Assembly: GCF_033568475.1 (NCBI RefSeq)
Contig: NC_133121.1
Location: 133,394,375 to 133,458,374, forward strand
From: Henckelia pumila
Lineage: Eukaryota; Streptophyta; Magnoliopsida; Lamiales; Gesneriaceae
Length of the DNA: 64,000 bases
Direction: 5' to 3'
A program made the position numbers and the translations under genes. The first letter of the stretch is position 1. Every line of letters begins with the position of its first letter. Below are positions 41,746 to 54,767 of this stretch, one piece after another. The notes under the pieces were generated by a model, which ran no database searches, was not told the origin of the DNA, and saw nothing but the letters and a program-made list of their open reading frames with translations.

Positions 41746-42783
41746 ATGGGAAGAACAAATGAGATCATGAGAAGATCAATCTTCACTTTCTTGAAAGATT
41801 TTCAGTATTTCACTTCGTTTCCTTCGTTTATGGCGTTCCCTTACGCTGTCTCGATTCTCATGTCACAGTCACTCGTCTCTTCGTCCCATGTTTTCGCGTT
41901 AATACATGGCCGAATGAGGTCTCTTTTTCTTGCTGCAGGATTCCCTCCATCATCAGACCTCTTTGCAGTTCTCAACCTTAAACTCTCTGAAACCATTTTC
42001 ACATTCCTTCTAGTCCTACCCTTCTCCATCTCTTTCCTCCTACTTGCCAAGGCATCTGTAATTCGAGCTCTCGACTATGGTAAATTCGAAAAACCATCTC
42101 CATCTTCTTCTTGGATTTCGGTTTTCAACGCCCTTTGCGTCACGCAAATTTGGAACTCATTAGTCATGCTATCTGCAAATGCAACCAGCTTCTGTATTCT
42201 TTTTATATCTTTCAATCTTTTCCATGTATTAGGCCTTTCTTCCAGGGGATCCCTGTTTCTTCTGTCAGCAACAGGAGCCATCATTTACTCCATCATTCTT
42301 GCTAACTCCTACATCACATGTAACCTGGCATTAGTGTTATCAGGAATGGAAAAACAAGGAGGAGTTGCCTCGATTGTAAAAGCGTTTTTCCTGATAAGGG
42401 GCAGGACCGTAACCGCGTTGTCGTTAGCCGTGTCTCTCAATTTGGCGTTGGCTGCCATTGAAGCATTGTTTCAGTACCGTGTAACAAAGGCTTATCATAA
42501 TTCTACGGCACTCAGTTCATCCATGGTTCTCGAGGGAATGCTCGTTGCGTATTTGTACAGTCTATTTCTTGTTATAGATACGATCAATGGTTGTGTTTTC
42601 GCGGAAAGCTGTAGAAATGATCCACCAAAAAGATTGCCAGTCGCTTGCATGCCTAAAGACGTTTCAAGTGCTTCTTTGAACTTCTTGGCTGGTGACCAAG
42701 ATCAGGGTGCGGATCCAACGGGAAGGAGGAAGGACAATCGACAACATCACATGGAAATGTATTCAAATTTATTTAGTAATTGA
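41746..42783 (+). CDS. Plant multi-pass membrane protein of unknown function
   Basis: Single exon, 345 residues from the first in-frame ATG at 41746. The N-terminal part is FLKDFQYFTSFPSFMAFPYA. At least five hydrophobic segments follow, among them TIFTFLLVLPFSISFLLLA, SFCILFISFNLFHVLGL, FLLSATGAIIYSIILANSY, TALSLAVSLNLALAAIEAL and GMLVAYLYSLFLVIDTI. The tail is hydrophilic (GADPTGRRKDNRQHH). The layout resembles uncharacterised plant transmembrane families, but I do not recognise a named one. The frame is open back to about 41623 without an ATG. An out-of-frame ATG at 41573 opens a 65-codon upstream ORF that overlaps the start, so translation may be restrained or the 5' end may be spliced. 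Confidence 0.75.
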   Translation: MGRTNEIMRRSIFTFLKDFQYFTSFPSFMAFPYAVSILMSQSLVSSSHVFALIHGRMRSLFLAAGFPPSSDLFAVLNLKLSETIFTFLLVLPFSISFLLLAKASVIRALDYGKFEKPSPSSSWISVFNALCVTQIWNSLVMLSANATSFCILFISFNLFHVLGLSSRGSLFLLSATGAIIYSIILANSYITCNLALVLSGMEKQGGVASIVKAFFLIRGRTVTALSLAVSLNLALAAIEALFQYRVTKAYHNSTALSSSMVLEGMLVAYLYSLFLVIDTINGCVFAESCRNDPPKRLPVACMPKDVSSASLNFLAGDQDQGADPTGRRKDNRQHHMEMYSNLFSN

Positions 42784-44867
42784 AAAATAAAACTCATTTT
42801 ATCAGTTCTTTGTAAATTACTGCATAGTTGCAAACCATTACTTGCATCGCGCTTTGTCTATCATTTCTATCTCTGATCATCATGGGTCCACAAACTCGTA
42901 GGCGATTTTTTTTTTTTTAATGCAAGAATTCTTCTCAGAAAAAGATTCATTCTCAGTAAGCTGGTAAAGGAGATGTGAGACAGTTTTTGCTTTTTTTATA
43001 TATATACATTTGGGGTGGAGAGACGTTACAAGAAAATCACAGCAGAGACAAGTTTATGAAATTTCATCTTTCAACAATTTTTTTAAGCCAAAAAAAAAAA
43101 AAGAAAAAAAAAAGAGCAACAAACATAGCGAAAGATTCTATATAATCTCTGCTCATGGGTTCTTCCTACAAATCTGTCCCAGATGGTTTTTGCATTCAAG
43201 TCACACTCGAAACATGGGCAATTAAAAAGAATCACATGACCAAAGACCCTTTTACCTACTTGAATCACACGATCCGTATTCAATTAGGCATTTTGATTTT
43301 TGCCATCCAATTTGCACCATGCCGAGTAATTTTATTTCCACGAAGAGTTAGGCATGAAGAGCCTATTTTCCATATACAGTATCATATCTTGATTTCATTC
43401 AACAAACACCGACAAGCAACAATAAGGTGGAAACATGTAGGATTTTACTTCTTTTAGAAAAACTTTGAATTTTTTTATTTGTGGTTGAGAGACGTTACAG
43501 CAATCAGCATTAGTGTTAACAGAAGGTTAGTGCCCTAGACATGTGTAAGCAGACACATTTGGGTGATATGCAAGACAATTCAAGATGTATCTCACATGGT
43601 GATGAGATAAGTTGGAGCACAAAAATTAGCGGACTTTCCAGAACCCATCCAACCCGTTCCAGAAAGTAGTCTAAAGGTAGACTGAAGGGCAAGGTAAATT
43701 ACTCCTGTTGACAGAAGTCCAAGCTCCAATAATAGTAAAACGAAGCCCCAAAACAAAGGGTATAGGAGCTGCCAGTGGAATGAAAATACATGCACACGAA
43801 AAGGGCTACTTCTCAGACGTCTTGACGAATGAAGTTCACGCATGGCCAGACAGCACTTGTCTTACTCCACTTTTTCATCTCATAATGCCAAAATATTTCG
43901 GGACATGGCTGCTCAATGCAGCACAACATGAGGGCAAACAGCCTTTATACAAATCACGCCATAAGTAGGCAAATGGGAGAGAAACCCCCATCACAAATAT
44001 CAAAATAACCAACTCTTTAACACTTCCTTTCGAGCTCTTTATCAAATGGCCATCTTACATAGATACTGCATCTCGAGACCAATCCAATTTTGGATCACTT
44101 TATGAGATTATGAAACTGTAGAATTTGGGAGGGAGATTTCAATAGAAACTGAAGACAATTGAATCACCTTACTTACCATGCTAAACTATGGATAGTGGAA
44201 GAGAATATACAGGAATTAGAACATATCCAATCCCACAAAAGTAAGAATAATTAAACTAAGGGAAGAACAGGAAAAGAGAAATCATAAAGATTTTTGCTAA
44301 CACTACCAACTACTGCTACAAAAAATATGAAAATAGATTGAGACCATTATTTAATCAAATATTTCAGTAGAAACCAATCCAATTTAGGCTTTGCATTATG
44401 ATATTGAATATGTGTTTTTTTCAATATAGCCATTTTCAATGGAACAAATGAAAAAAGATTCGACCATTAACCAAATGCTTATCATTGAAGGAGAGATTTG
44501 AATTATCATAAGAATACTGAGACAACCATTTACAAATTCCTCGACATCAAGTCACGCAACATATGCTAGTTTATGTCATGCCAAATGCAATAAGAATATT
44601 GAGCTACAAAACAATAAGCTCACAATCTTTCAGGACACTGAAAGTGTGCTGACGTCATCATTTCTTGAATATCAGTTTATCGTTTGGCTTTCTTTTATAA
44701 ATACCAAAACTAAATTTCCCAACAGAGATGGTCTATCAAGAACTAATTTCTATGAAACCAATGTCCAGGAAACTAAATCCAAATACATGCTCAACTATTA
44801 TGAAAGAATTCGGATTGGAAGATATTGAGCCCATTATTCTTGTTCATTCTCACAAGAATTTTAGGTT
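42784..44867. other. Intergenic, no supported gene
   Basis: The two flanking genes converge here. The only stretch with any protein-like texture is a minus-strand hydrophobic frame at 43843-43592 (FWGFVLLLLELGLLSTGVIY). It has no recognised family and no supporting exon, so I do not call it. Confidence 0.45.
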
Positions 44868-46531
44868 TTACTGGTGCAAGGAGCCTTCACCATACGGCAA
44901 TTTGCAGGCAGCCAATCGATCTTTGGACTTGTATGTGCCAAGAACTTCTGCAACAGTTCGGCAACGACATTGATTTCCTGGCCGAATAACATCTCCATAG
45001 ACTGCCATTTCGATAATGTCAAGCTCCTTATCTGCAATAGCACAAGACTAAAAAAGTTCTCATATTCAATTCTGACAAACCCACAAGTTATGACGTTTTT
45101 TCTGCTTTATATATGACAATTAGCATTTTAGCATTTGAACGAGGGTTCAGGGCATGCTTAAACACAAAACCAACCTTCTGTCACATCAAGTAAATATGAT
45201 AAAGAGTGAATTGGTCTTGTGCAGGCCTCAAGAACTTGAAACTTATTATTAAGAGAGAGCAAACTGGACCAAAAACATGACAAAATTAAATTAAAAAACG
45301 AAAGCAATAGCAAGCAAAGATGTGCATACCTTTAAACTTGACGTCACAAGAGTAGCCTTTCAATTGGGCATTATCAACCTCTTCCTTATCTGATTTGAAT
45401 CTGTTCACCCTTGTTTGAAGAATCTGGCAATTCTCTGCCACTGACTCACCACCTGCACACCACAACACCACCACATTTAAGCTCCCATTTCAACGTGCCA
45501 AAATCGAGCACAGATTTTGATTCAGTCCGGACCATAAATTTAGATGGGGAGTCCCAAAATTAGTTAGTGGATGGGAAGGGTGATTTCATGATGTATTTTG
45601 GAGATAAAGCTTACATTCTAGAAACAGTGCATGCTATATTTGAATTTTTTTTCGATCATGGGCTATCACTGATAGTCGGAACCACCATTGTACCAATGGA
45701 TCCGAGGGAAAGACTAAAATTTAGTAAAGGACTTGATGGAGCAACTTACATTTATATAAGAATAATAATAATCATAAAATCTGAAAATTTTTCATTGCAA
45801 ATATTTCTTGCTGGCCTCTTCTGGCGCCACCCCTAAAATATCCTCGAGGAAACAGCAGAAACACGAAGGCAGCAAATAATGGATAAAACCCCTTAAGTTC
45901 CACTAGAAATCTCAATGTCTTTCAAGTACATCTCTGGACCGATCCGAGCTCTCTTATTGAATTGGAACAAGCTCAAAAAAACCATCATATATCCCACAAC
46001 ATGAATTTCCCCGGGGAGGGGGACACACACACACACAAAGATAAAACTATTTCACCTCAACATCCAAAGCAGGCATATCAGACTACTGATCTGAATGAAG
46101 TGCGGTTGCCCAGCCAGCGTGGAAAAATTCAGACTTTTAAAAGCTAAATACTCAAAACATGCTTGACCCTCCAACTTCCAAACACACAAAACTATCAGAC
46201 ACAAGCATGGACGCCCAGCAACGATGGACAAATTTCAGACTTTAAAAAGGCAAATACACTAAATACCACTAGTCCGCCCTCGTAGAAAAATAAGAATAAA
46301 ACAGAAGGAACCTTTGGAATAGGGAATGATGTGGTCATACTCAAAGCAGAGGCAGCCGTGACAATTGCAGAAGCGCTTGCAGACTATATTTCCGGCGGCA
46401 TCTTTTCGCCACCGCTCAGGGTGGCGCCCCGGCACCGTTTCAGCTTTCGCCCAGCACCTATTCTTCGCTATCGAGTCGAAAAATCTTGGCCTCTCCTCCT
46501 CCTTGCGTGGTGATGCAGACCTGGAGCTCAT
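44868..46531 (-). CDS. HNH-domain (putative nuclease) protein, plant-conserved
   Basis: Three exons on the minus strand, 46531-46312, 45452-45330 and 45031-44868, join in frame to 168 residues. The zinc/HNH core is clear: RWRKDAAGNIVC, the cysteine-rich CKRFCNCHGCLCFEYDHIIP with the DH pair, then GGESVAENCQILQTRVNRFK with the central Asn. The third exon adds the conserved tail DKELDIIEMAVYGDVIRPGN. HNH folds bind one metal and cut or bind DNA; the biochemical role of this small plant family is not established as far as I know. There is no signal peptide, and the basic N terminus (SSRSASPRKEEERPR) suggests a nuclear or organellar location. Confidence 0.9.
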
Positions 46532-47369
46532 ATTCTTCAGTCCTCCGGTTGGCCCAAGAATGAAGGAATATAATATACCGATTTTTTTAATGAAATAGTC
46601 CCTATAAATAATTTTGTTGTTTAAAAAAAATAATTTGAGAAGCCAAAAACCAAAAAAAATATAAAGGAGTAGTTGGTCATAGATTTTTAATGACTTTTGT
46701 GCATTTTAAAAATGTAGAAGTATTCAATCTAAATTTTTATATACTCTATAAAAGTTTAATGATATTCAAGATGAGATTTAAAAAGTCATGTGATATTCAA
46801 ATTTGATATTCAAAAACTTTATAAAAGTTTTGATTTATTCAAAATGTCATTAGACTTTTAAAGACTTTATGAAATTATATTAAATACAATAATTAAAGCA
46901 TAAGATACAACAATAAAATGTCAATAATTGTCTTTGATTCAACCTAAAGATTTGGATTGACATTTCAAACTCACACACTTTTTTTCATTTCTATTAAAAT
47001 AGTCTCTATAATAAAATAACACTAGTCTCATACACACTATTTATATTAAAAATAATATATATGCAAACGTATTTTTTATTTCTAAAATAAAATAAAATTT
47101 TTTATCATTCATAATTTTTCGAATTTTAATTAGAAAACCTCACGATATTTACAATCATATTTATTAAAAATTTTAAATAAATATTATAATACAAAACAAA
47201 AAATTATAATATTTTATTGATCATAAATTGGAAATAAAAATAATTATTTTCGATGATTAATTAATTATTTATTCTATAAAATTTGATATTTTAATTATTT
47301 TCTATAAAAAAATTTCCTGTATCTTAATTTTTATTATAGCTTAAAATTTTCGATAATGATTTCATTCAC

Positions 47370-47412
<43 letters not shown>

Positions 47413-47422
47413 TATTTATAAC

Positions 47423-47474
<52 letters not shown>

Positions 47475-48490
47475 TGTATATGATTGATATATATTGACTT
47501 AAAATATTGACGTAGTTTTAAAAATTTATTAACACAAATGTGTGTGTATATATTATAAGTAAGGATACTATATAAAATTAAATATTTTCAAATTTTATAG
47601 AGTTATATTAATTTATTAATAAAATAAATTTAATACTAGTTAGCGATTTTTGTAAATCAAATTGATAAGTAAAAATTATTTACATTGATATATAAAAATA
47701 TTTTAAAGAAATAGAATTATTTTAAAAATATATAAATAGGAGTTATTGACACATGTTTAATAATTCTCAAAAATAAATAAAAATCAAAATCATGAATTAC
47801 AAAATTCATAGGGTTTTAGAAAAATTTTACAGATATAAATAAAAGTCATGAACAACAAATCTGCAAGATTATGTGAAAATATTTAAAAGTCTGTGAAATT
47901 CTATTAAAGTCTATAAAAATTCATCAACTCTACAAAAGTCTGTTATTTAAAAAAAATCACTAAATCATTAAAAAAAGTACGTAATAATAGATAAATCTAT
48001 TTATTATCAAGAAAAACAAGAAGGAATTTCAGGTTTTTGATTTAGAAGTAATATAAAAATTCAAATTCAAATTCAAATTCAAATTCAAATAGAGGGAAAA
48101 AAAATATAAGAGCAGGATTAGTTGGCCATTTCCCGGGAGAGAGAAATTGAGATGCGCAAATGTAGAAGATGGATCGAATTTGATTTTCATATACAATTTG
48201 AGGTATTTGGGACTTTTTAAGTTTTGGAGACTGACAACTAAAAGTTAAGAATTAGAGAGCCCTTAAAACCACTGACATAATTGAAAGTAAGATATAGATT
48301 TATTTGAAGTTTTCCTTTATTGTAATAATATAATATAAATAATTAAAAATATAAATAATAATAAACGATACACACTAATCATGTTCTATTAATCATGCAA
48401 GAGGAATGTGGGGCAATAGGTTGAAAACATGAAATGCAATGTGTGACTATCAAAATCTTAGTTCTTTGTTATATATAGAGGATGCAATGA
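46532..48490. other. AT-rich spacer with microsatellites
   Basis: Simple repeats: (TA)n at 47374-47406, (AAT)n at 47423-47474, and TTCAAA units at 48060-48090. No gene is supported on either strand. Confidence 0.6.
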
Positions 48491-48894
48491 CACTCATTAC
48501 AATCGAATCACATAAAAATTTATAAACTTATTTCAATTGAATAGCATTCAGTGTTAAATGGAATACGAGACAACGAGGCGTTGAAATTATTTTCATAATT
48601 GAACCTTTTCATCGCCACAGAACCAGAAGATTGTATGACCCCTGCATAGACAAGCAGAGGCTCCGTCACCAATAATCTTGTCCCGATTGAATCCATTGGT
48701 GACTGTTTTTATCTCATAGAAAACATCTTCGGAACCATTCTACCGCGCATGAAACCTATGCATATTTCATTCGATGTGTGCTCGCCTAAGTCGCCTCCTC
48801 CTCAGATAACACACAAAGAAAATCTCAACAGTTGCTGCCACAATGATGGTCACCACGACCAAACTACCGAAAACAAAGTGCAAAATTTAGACCA
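48491..48894 (-). pseudogene. L-type lectin receptor kinase pseudogene, membrane and early kinase part
   Basis: Read on the minus strand this matches 63719-64000 of the other copy at high identity. It covers the membrane segment region, the RRRRLRRAH stretch, a degraded ATP-loop region, then KRFNYENNFNASLSRIPFNTE, which looks like the start of the kinase N-lobe. It is the continuation of the lectin part at 62069-62850, cut off by the Copia insertion. Relative to the plus-strand copy it lacks 36 bp just after the insertion site and is frameshifted in the membrane segment. The kinase domain is not continued further left. Confidence 0.8.
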
Positions 48895-48899
48895 ATCTG

Positions 48900-49393
48900 T
48901 GTTGTAACACGCATTCTCTGATCACACGGATGTGATACCCGGAGCAGCGGAAGTTTAAAAATTTTATTTTTCGATATGGAACGATTCCATATCGTGGGTA
49001 TCAAATCCAAACGATTAAAATCTTGCAAGTAAAAATATAAATTCACAATTAAAATATTTTTACCTCTTCAAGCTAAGGCTTGATTATGGACTCCAACAGA
49101 TTTAATCTGCTCTTGTTGTAAATCCCGGGAACCGATGACTCGCTCGATCAATCTCCGGAATTAGGTCCACGAATAGAAAACATAAACCTCTGATTGATTG
49201 CACTAGAAATCAATCAGATGTTTATCGTAGAGAATAAACAGATTTGATCTATCAATTCAGAATGTAATTTTTCAGAAAAATCACAGACTGAATTTTCTCA
49301 AAAGGGACAAGAGGAATTCGAAATTCCCCTAAGAAAATATAGAGTGTGATTTTCGAAAATTTCTTGATTAAAAAGTTATTATTTTCGAAACCT

Positions 49394-49424
<31 letters not shown>

Positions 49425-50808
49425 ATTTTTAGACTGGATTAAGTTATAATTGTATTAGGACACCAACTCCTTAGGGCTCACAATCCATAACTTAAGCCCA
49501 ACAAGACAAGCCCGTTATTGTAAAAATTAATATAAAATTCATCATGACTCCGATTGATAAAACGATTTCACCAATGTGCACAAAAACCATTTCTGCACCT
49601 TTTAAAGTCAAGATAATTTTTCTGAATCCGAATTCAGTGATTTCCAAAAATGTCCATCCCTATGTCATTTTAGGAAATTCCACTCTCTTTAGTTAAGAAG
49701 TCCAACTTCTCTTTCATCAAATTTAACTCTTTAAATTTAACTATCTCAACGGGGTTTAGTAATCCATTACTTGTGTGACCCTCAATGGTTCAGGGATACA
49801 GCTAGCCATGAACTCACAACTCCTTGTGACTCGGAACAACGATTTCCGACTTGCCCAACGAATCATGGTAAGAGCGTCTAGCAACATCGCCCCATGATTT
49901 CCTAGGTATCACTGATAGTGCCTGCAAGAACCAGTAAGTTTTGGTTAGCGTACAGTACAGTCCCTTCATCCATATATCTCGATCGAATCAACAACCATTG
50001 GTACATCGAGAGTCGTTCGAGATTCGATAACTATGCAACGCATCTTAAAGATCAAATAGTGACATCGCATGTGATACTAGGAAACCAAGTAACCTAAATC
50101 ACATCGAGTACTCTGGCCAGAGATTTGTCACACTAATATCTCCTCAGATCGCATAGGATATCCACACTCGCAAGCATGTGGTGAATCCTTGACAACAAAG
50201 CATCGACTCCTATATGTGTCGTTACTGTACCCAATCCTGACACCTGATGACCCCATAGAGTCGGTAAACGAGTCAAAGTATAGTACTAGCATATAGAGTC
50301 TCAATGATGTTTCAAGTAGTAAGGACTAATGGTGTACAACCAAAACCGCGGACTTATCCACTCAAATAATAATAACCACTTCGAAAGTCCGAATAGGGTA
50401 GTTCAATCATTCATCATATGAATATCCATTTGCATGCTTTGAACATCTCCATGTCCATTACCAATGAAACATGGTACTTGGCATCACAAATGCTGGTCTC
50501 AATCTCGAGCGATCCTTATCCTTATTAGCGGACGACTCAATTGACTAGGAACTGTTTAGAATATACAGTGACTATAAGATGTGTTTCATAATAGTGATCT
50601 CTCTTTATTCACTATCTCATCTTACTTACACTATAGTATATTCAAGGTCTTTATCAAAACAACAATAGTATATCAAAATATAACAATATGAAGAAAGATA
50701 AATAAAATGTCATTAATAAATGTAAATCATATTAAACAAAGATTGTTTATACATAGAGTCATAAAAGCCCTTAGCCACAAGTTGGCTAACCGGGCAACCA
50801 CTCTTTCA
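48900..50808 (-). repeat. 3' LTR of the Copia element
   Basis: 1909 bp, nearly identical to 60164-62063. It contains a CA/TA microsatellite near 49394-49425 that is shorter in the other LTR. Confidence 0.95.
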
Positions 50809-50820
50809 ATCTCCCACTTG
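50809..50820 (-). other. Polypurine tract of the Copia element
   Basis: On the minus strand CAAGTGGGAGAT directly abuts the 3' LTR. This is the usual Copia plus-strand primer form. Confidence 0.8.
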
Positions 50821-50822
50821 CC

Positions 50823-53800
50823 CTAAAGCCAACTAGTCATACTACGTAATCCCATTGCTTCGAGATGTTTGTCAAACAATGGTCCTGGCAAGGGCTTAGT
50901 AAGTGGATCAGCGATATTGTCTGTAGAGGTCACTCTCTCGACAGTGATGTCTCCTCTTTCCACAATCTCCCGGATTATGTGGTATTTCCTCAGTACGTGT
51001 TTGGATCTTTGATGAGACCTTGGTTTCTTTGCCTGAGCAACAGCACCAGTGTTGTCGCAGTACACCGGAACTGGACCAATAGCTTCAGGAATTATGTCCA
51101 ACTCTTGGACGAAATTTCTCATCCAAACGGCCTCTTTAGCAGCAGCTGATGCTGCAATGTATTCTGCCTTAGTGGTGGAATCCGCTGTGGTGTCCTGCTT
51201 GGAACTCTTCCAAGAGACATCACCGCCATTGAACATGAATACAAATCCAGAGGTTGACTTCGAGTCATCCACGTCGCTTTGGAAGCTAGAGTCGGTATAG
51301 CCTTCCAATTTCAATTCTCTTCCTCCATAAACCATGAATATATTCTTAGTCCTTCTCAAGTACTTAAGAATATCCTTCACGGCTTTCCAATGCATTTGAC
51401 CGGGGTTGGCCTGATATCTGCTCGTGACACTCAGAGCAAAGGCTACATCCGGTCTGGTAGATATCATCCCATACATAATACTACCTATGGCTGACACATA
51501 TGGTATGTGTGTCATTTTCTTTATCTCTTCGTCAGTCTTGGGACACATAAACTTGGATAGAGAAACTCCATGACACATAGGTAGATGTCCTCTCTTGGAC
51601 TCATCCATAGAAAACCTTTTCAATATGGTGTCGATGTAGGTTGCTTGAGTGAGTCCTATCATTCTCTTAGATCTATCTCTATAGATCTGTATCCCTAGAA
51701 TATAAGAGGCCTCACCCAAATCTTTCATCGAAAATCTACCTGATAACCATATCTTTGTTGACTGCAACATCCCTACGTCATTCCCAATGAGTAGGATGTC
51801 ATCAACATAAAGCACTAAGAACGTCACCGCATCCTTAACTACTTTCTTGTACACGCACGGTTCCTCCGGGTTTTTGATGAAACCAAAGTCCTTTATTGTT
51901 TCATCAAATTTCTGGTTCCAACTTCTTGATGCTTGTTTGAGACCATAAATTGATCTCTGAAGCTTGCATACCTTATGCTCGCTTCCCATGGATGTGAATC
52001 CCTCGGGCTGCATCATATAGATTTTTTCCTTAATGTTTTCATTAAAAAATGCAGTCTTCACATCCATTTGTCATATCTCATAGTCATACCATGCTGCTAT
52101 GGAAATAAGGATTCTTATGAACTTGAACATTGCGACTGGTGAAAAGGTTTCATCATAGTCAACTCCTTGTCTTTGAGTATAACCTTTTGCTATCAATCGT
52201 GCCTTATAGGTTAGTACCTTGCCATCAGGCCCAAGTTTTCTCTTATAGATCCATTTACACCCTATTGGAACAATTCCATCGGGAGGATCTACTAAAGACC
52301 AAACTTGGTTTGTATGCATCGAGTCTATTTCCGACTGCATAGCATCAAGCCATAAATTCGAATCCGCATCAGAAATTGCTTTCTTGAAGTTTCTTGGATC
52401 ACATCCAATGTTGGGTTCACTTTGATCTCCTTCAAGAAGAAGACCATATCGAATAGGAGGTCTAGAAGTCCTCTCGGATCTCCTAGATATAGGCGTGTCC
52501 ACTGAAAGTTCTTGAGGTGTGAGATCGTTATTTTGTATCTCAGGTTCTTCTCGAATTTCTTCGAGTTCCATCATCTTGTCTTTCTTATCTAATAAAAACT
52601 CCTTCTCCATGAAGGTGGCATTCCTCGAAACAAACACTTTTGTTTTAGTAGGATGATAGAAATAATATCCGATTGAATTCTTCGGATATCCTACAAAATA
52701 ACATAAGGTGGATCGACTATCCAACTTATCTCCCACTGTCTGCTTCACGTAAGTAGAACATCCCCAAATCCTCAAGTACGAATACTTAGGAGCTTTGCCA
52801 TTCCATAACTCGTATGTAGTTTTATTCACTGCTTTGGTGTGAACATTGTTCAACAACAACACCGCCGTTTCAAGTGCATAGCCCCAAAACGAAGGAGGAA
52901 GCTCAGTGAAGCTCATCATAGATCGAACCATGTCTAACAAAGTTCGATTGCGACGCTCCGAGACACCATTCAGCTGAGGTGTCATAGGATGAGTCCACTG
53001 AGAGAGAATCCCATTCTCTTTTAGATAGCTCAAAAACTCGGTACTTAAGTATTCTCCACCTCGATCCGATCGAAGTGCTTTAATACTTCTACCTTGTTTG
53101 TTTTCTACTTCAGCCTTGAATTCTTTGAATTTTTCAAATGATTCAGACTTATATTTCATTAAATATAAATACCCATACCTAGAATAATCATCAGTAAAGG
53201 TAATGAAGTAGGAGTGACCAAATTTAGTACCGATACTAAATGGTCCGCAAACATCTGTATGGATCAAATCCAACAGATTTTGACTACGCTCAGGCTTCCC
53301 TTTGAAAGGAGATTTAGTCATTTTTCCTTTTAGGCAGGACTCACAAGTAGGTAGAGAGTTAATATCAGACATATCAAACATGCCCTCTCCCACTAGCTTG
53401 TTCATCCTCCTTGAGGAAATATGACCTATCCTAGCATGCCAAAGGTTTGCCGGGTTTTGACTATCGTTTTTCCTTTTATTTGTTGTTACCGGTTTATCAA
53501 CATAATTAATTGGAACGTCTTTTAATTTTAAGTTATATAGATTGTTTTCAAGTTGTCCATTTCCAATCAAATATTCATTCTTGTAAATATTGCAAATCCC
53601 ATTTACAAAATTACAAGAAAAATCATCTCTATCAAGCATAGAAACAGAAATAATGTTTTTAACTAAATCTGGCACAAATAAAATATCTCTCAAAAATAAC
53701 TTAAAATTGTTCTGCAAAACTAAATAAACGTCTCCCACTGCTTTGGCTTTAACTCTGGAACCATTTTCGAGCCTCAGCTGGGTCTCACCCATCCTAAGCT

Positions 53801-54767
53801 TACGACTTCTTGTCATCACCTGCAAATCATTGCAAATGTGAGATCCACATCCGGTATCCAATACCCAAGAAGTAGTATTAAGTGAAACATTTATTTCAAT
53901 GTAAAACATACCCTTTGCAGTTCGCAACTGCTCGAGGTATTCCTTGCAGTTACGTTTCCAATGACCGGGTTTCTTGCAGTGATGGCAAACATCTCCAGAT
54001 ATGTTCACGTTTGAAGCTTTTGTCTTGACCTTCTTCTGTGGTACAATTTTATTGGGTGAGGCAGAACATTTCTTACCCTTTCCACTTGGCCCCTTCTTGG
54101 AGTAAGAAGAGGAGCCAACCAAGAGTACCGGTTTTTCCTTCTTTAATGTGGCCTCATAAGACATAAGCATATTGACCATCTCTTCAAGGGTGGCCTCTAT
54201 CTTGTTCATATTGAAGTTCACCACAAATCCGTAAAACGACGAAGGAAGAGAAAGAAGTAACAAGTCCGCATTTAGTTCATGCTCCAATGTCAAATCGAAT
54301 GTTACCAACTTTTCAATGAGCCCAATCATGTGTATCTCATGCTCACGGACCAAAGTCCTATCTCGCATGCGGCATGTCATGAGCTCTTTGACGGTGGCAT
54401 ACCTCTCCGACCTTGACTGAGCTCCAAAAAGTTCCTTGAGGTGCATGTGTATGTCAGCAGCATTCACGGCATCCTCAAATCGCCTCTGGAGTTCATCAGA
54501 CATTGAAGCTTGCATATAGCATTTAGCCTTGATATCATGGTCCCACCATTGATCAAGTTTTGCCAATTTTTCCGGACTTATATTAGCCTGTGCTTCCTTT
54601 GGAGGATTCTTTTCTAACACGTAGAAAATTTTCTCTGAGTTTAGAACAATCTTTAATTTACGGAACCACTCCGTATAGTTTGCACCAGTCAATTTGTTTT
54701 GTTCGAGAATTGAGTATAGTGGATTTCGCGAATTCATTGTAATGAAATACTGAAAAGAAACAGACAA
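50823..54767 (-). mobile_element. Copia gag-pol region
   Basis: The domain order on the minus strand is typical of Ty1-Copia. Gag comes first, with YTEWFRKLKIVL and the zinc knuckle CHHCKKPGHWKRNC. The aspartic protease follows (WVLDTGCGSH). Integrase has its GAG-pre segment (LWHARIGHIS) and the core around HTDVCGPF and DDYSRYGYLY. Reverse transcriptase carries YVDDILLIG, and RNase H ends near KAEYIAASAAAKEAVW. Integrase precedes reverse transcriptase, which separates Copia from Gypsy. The coding region is largely open with about one interruption. No envelope-like gene is seen. Confidence 0.93.

Noticed and set aside
41841-42284. Minus-strand frames rich in Arg and Lys
   Set aside because: They are antisense shadows of the single-exon membrane-protein gene.
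46820-48100. Possible CRISPR-like or satellite array in the AT-rich block
   Set aside because: Only simple TA, AAT and TTCAAA runs are present; there are no spaced identical repeats.
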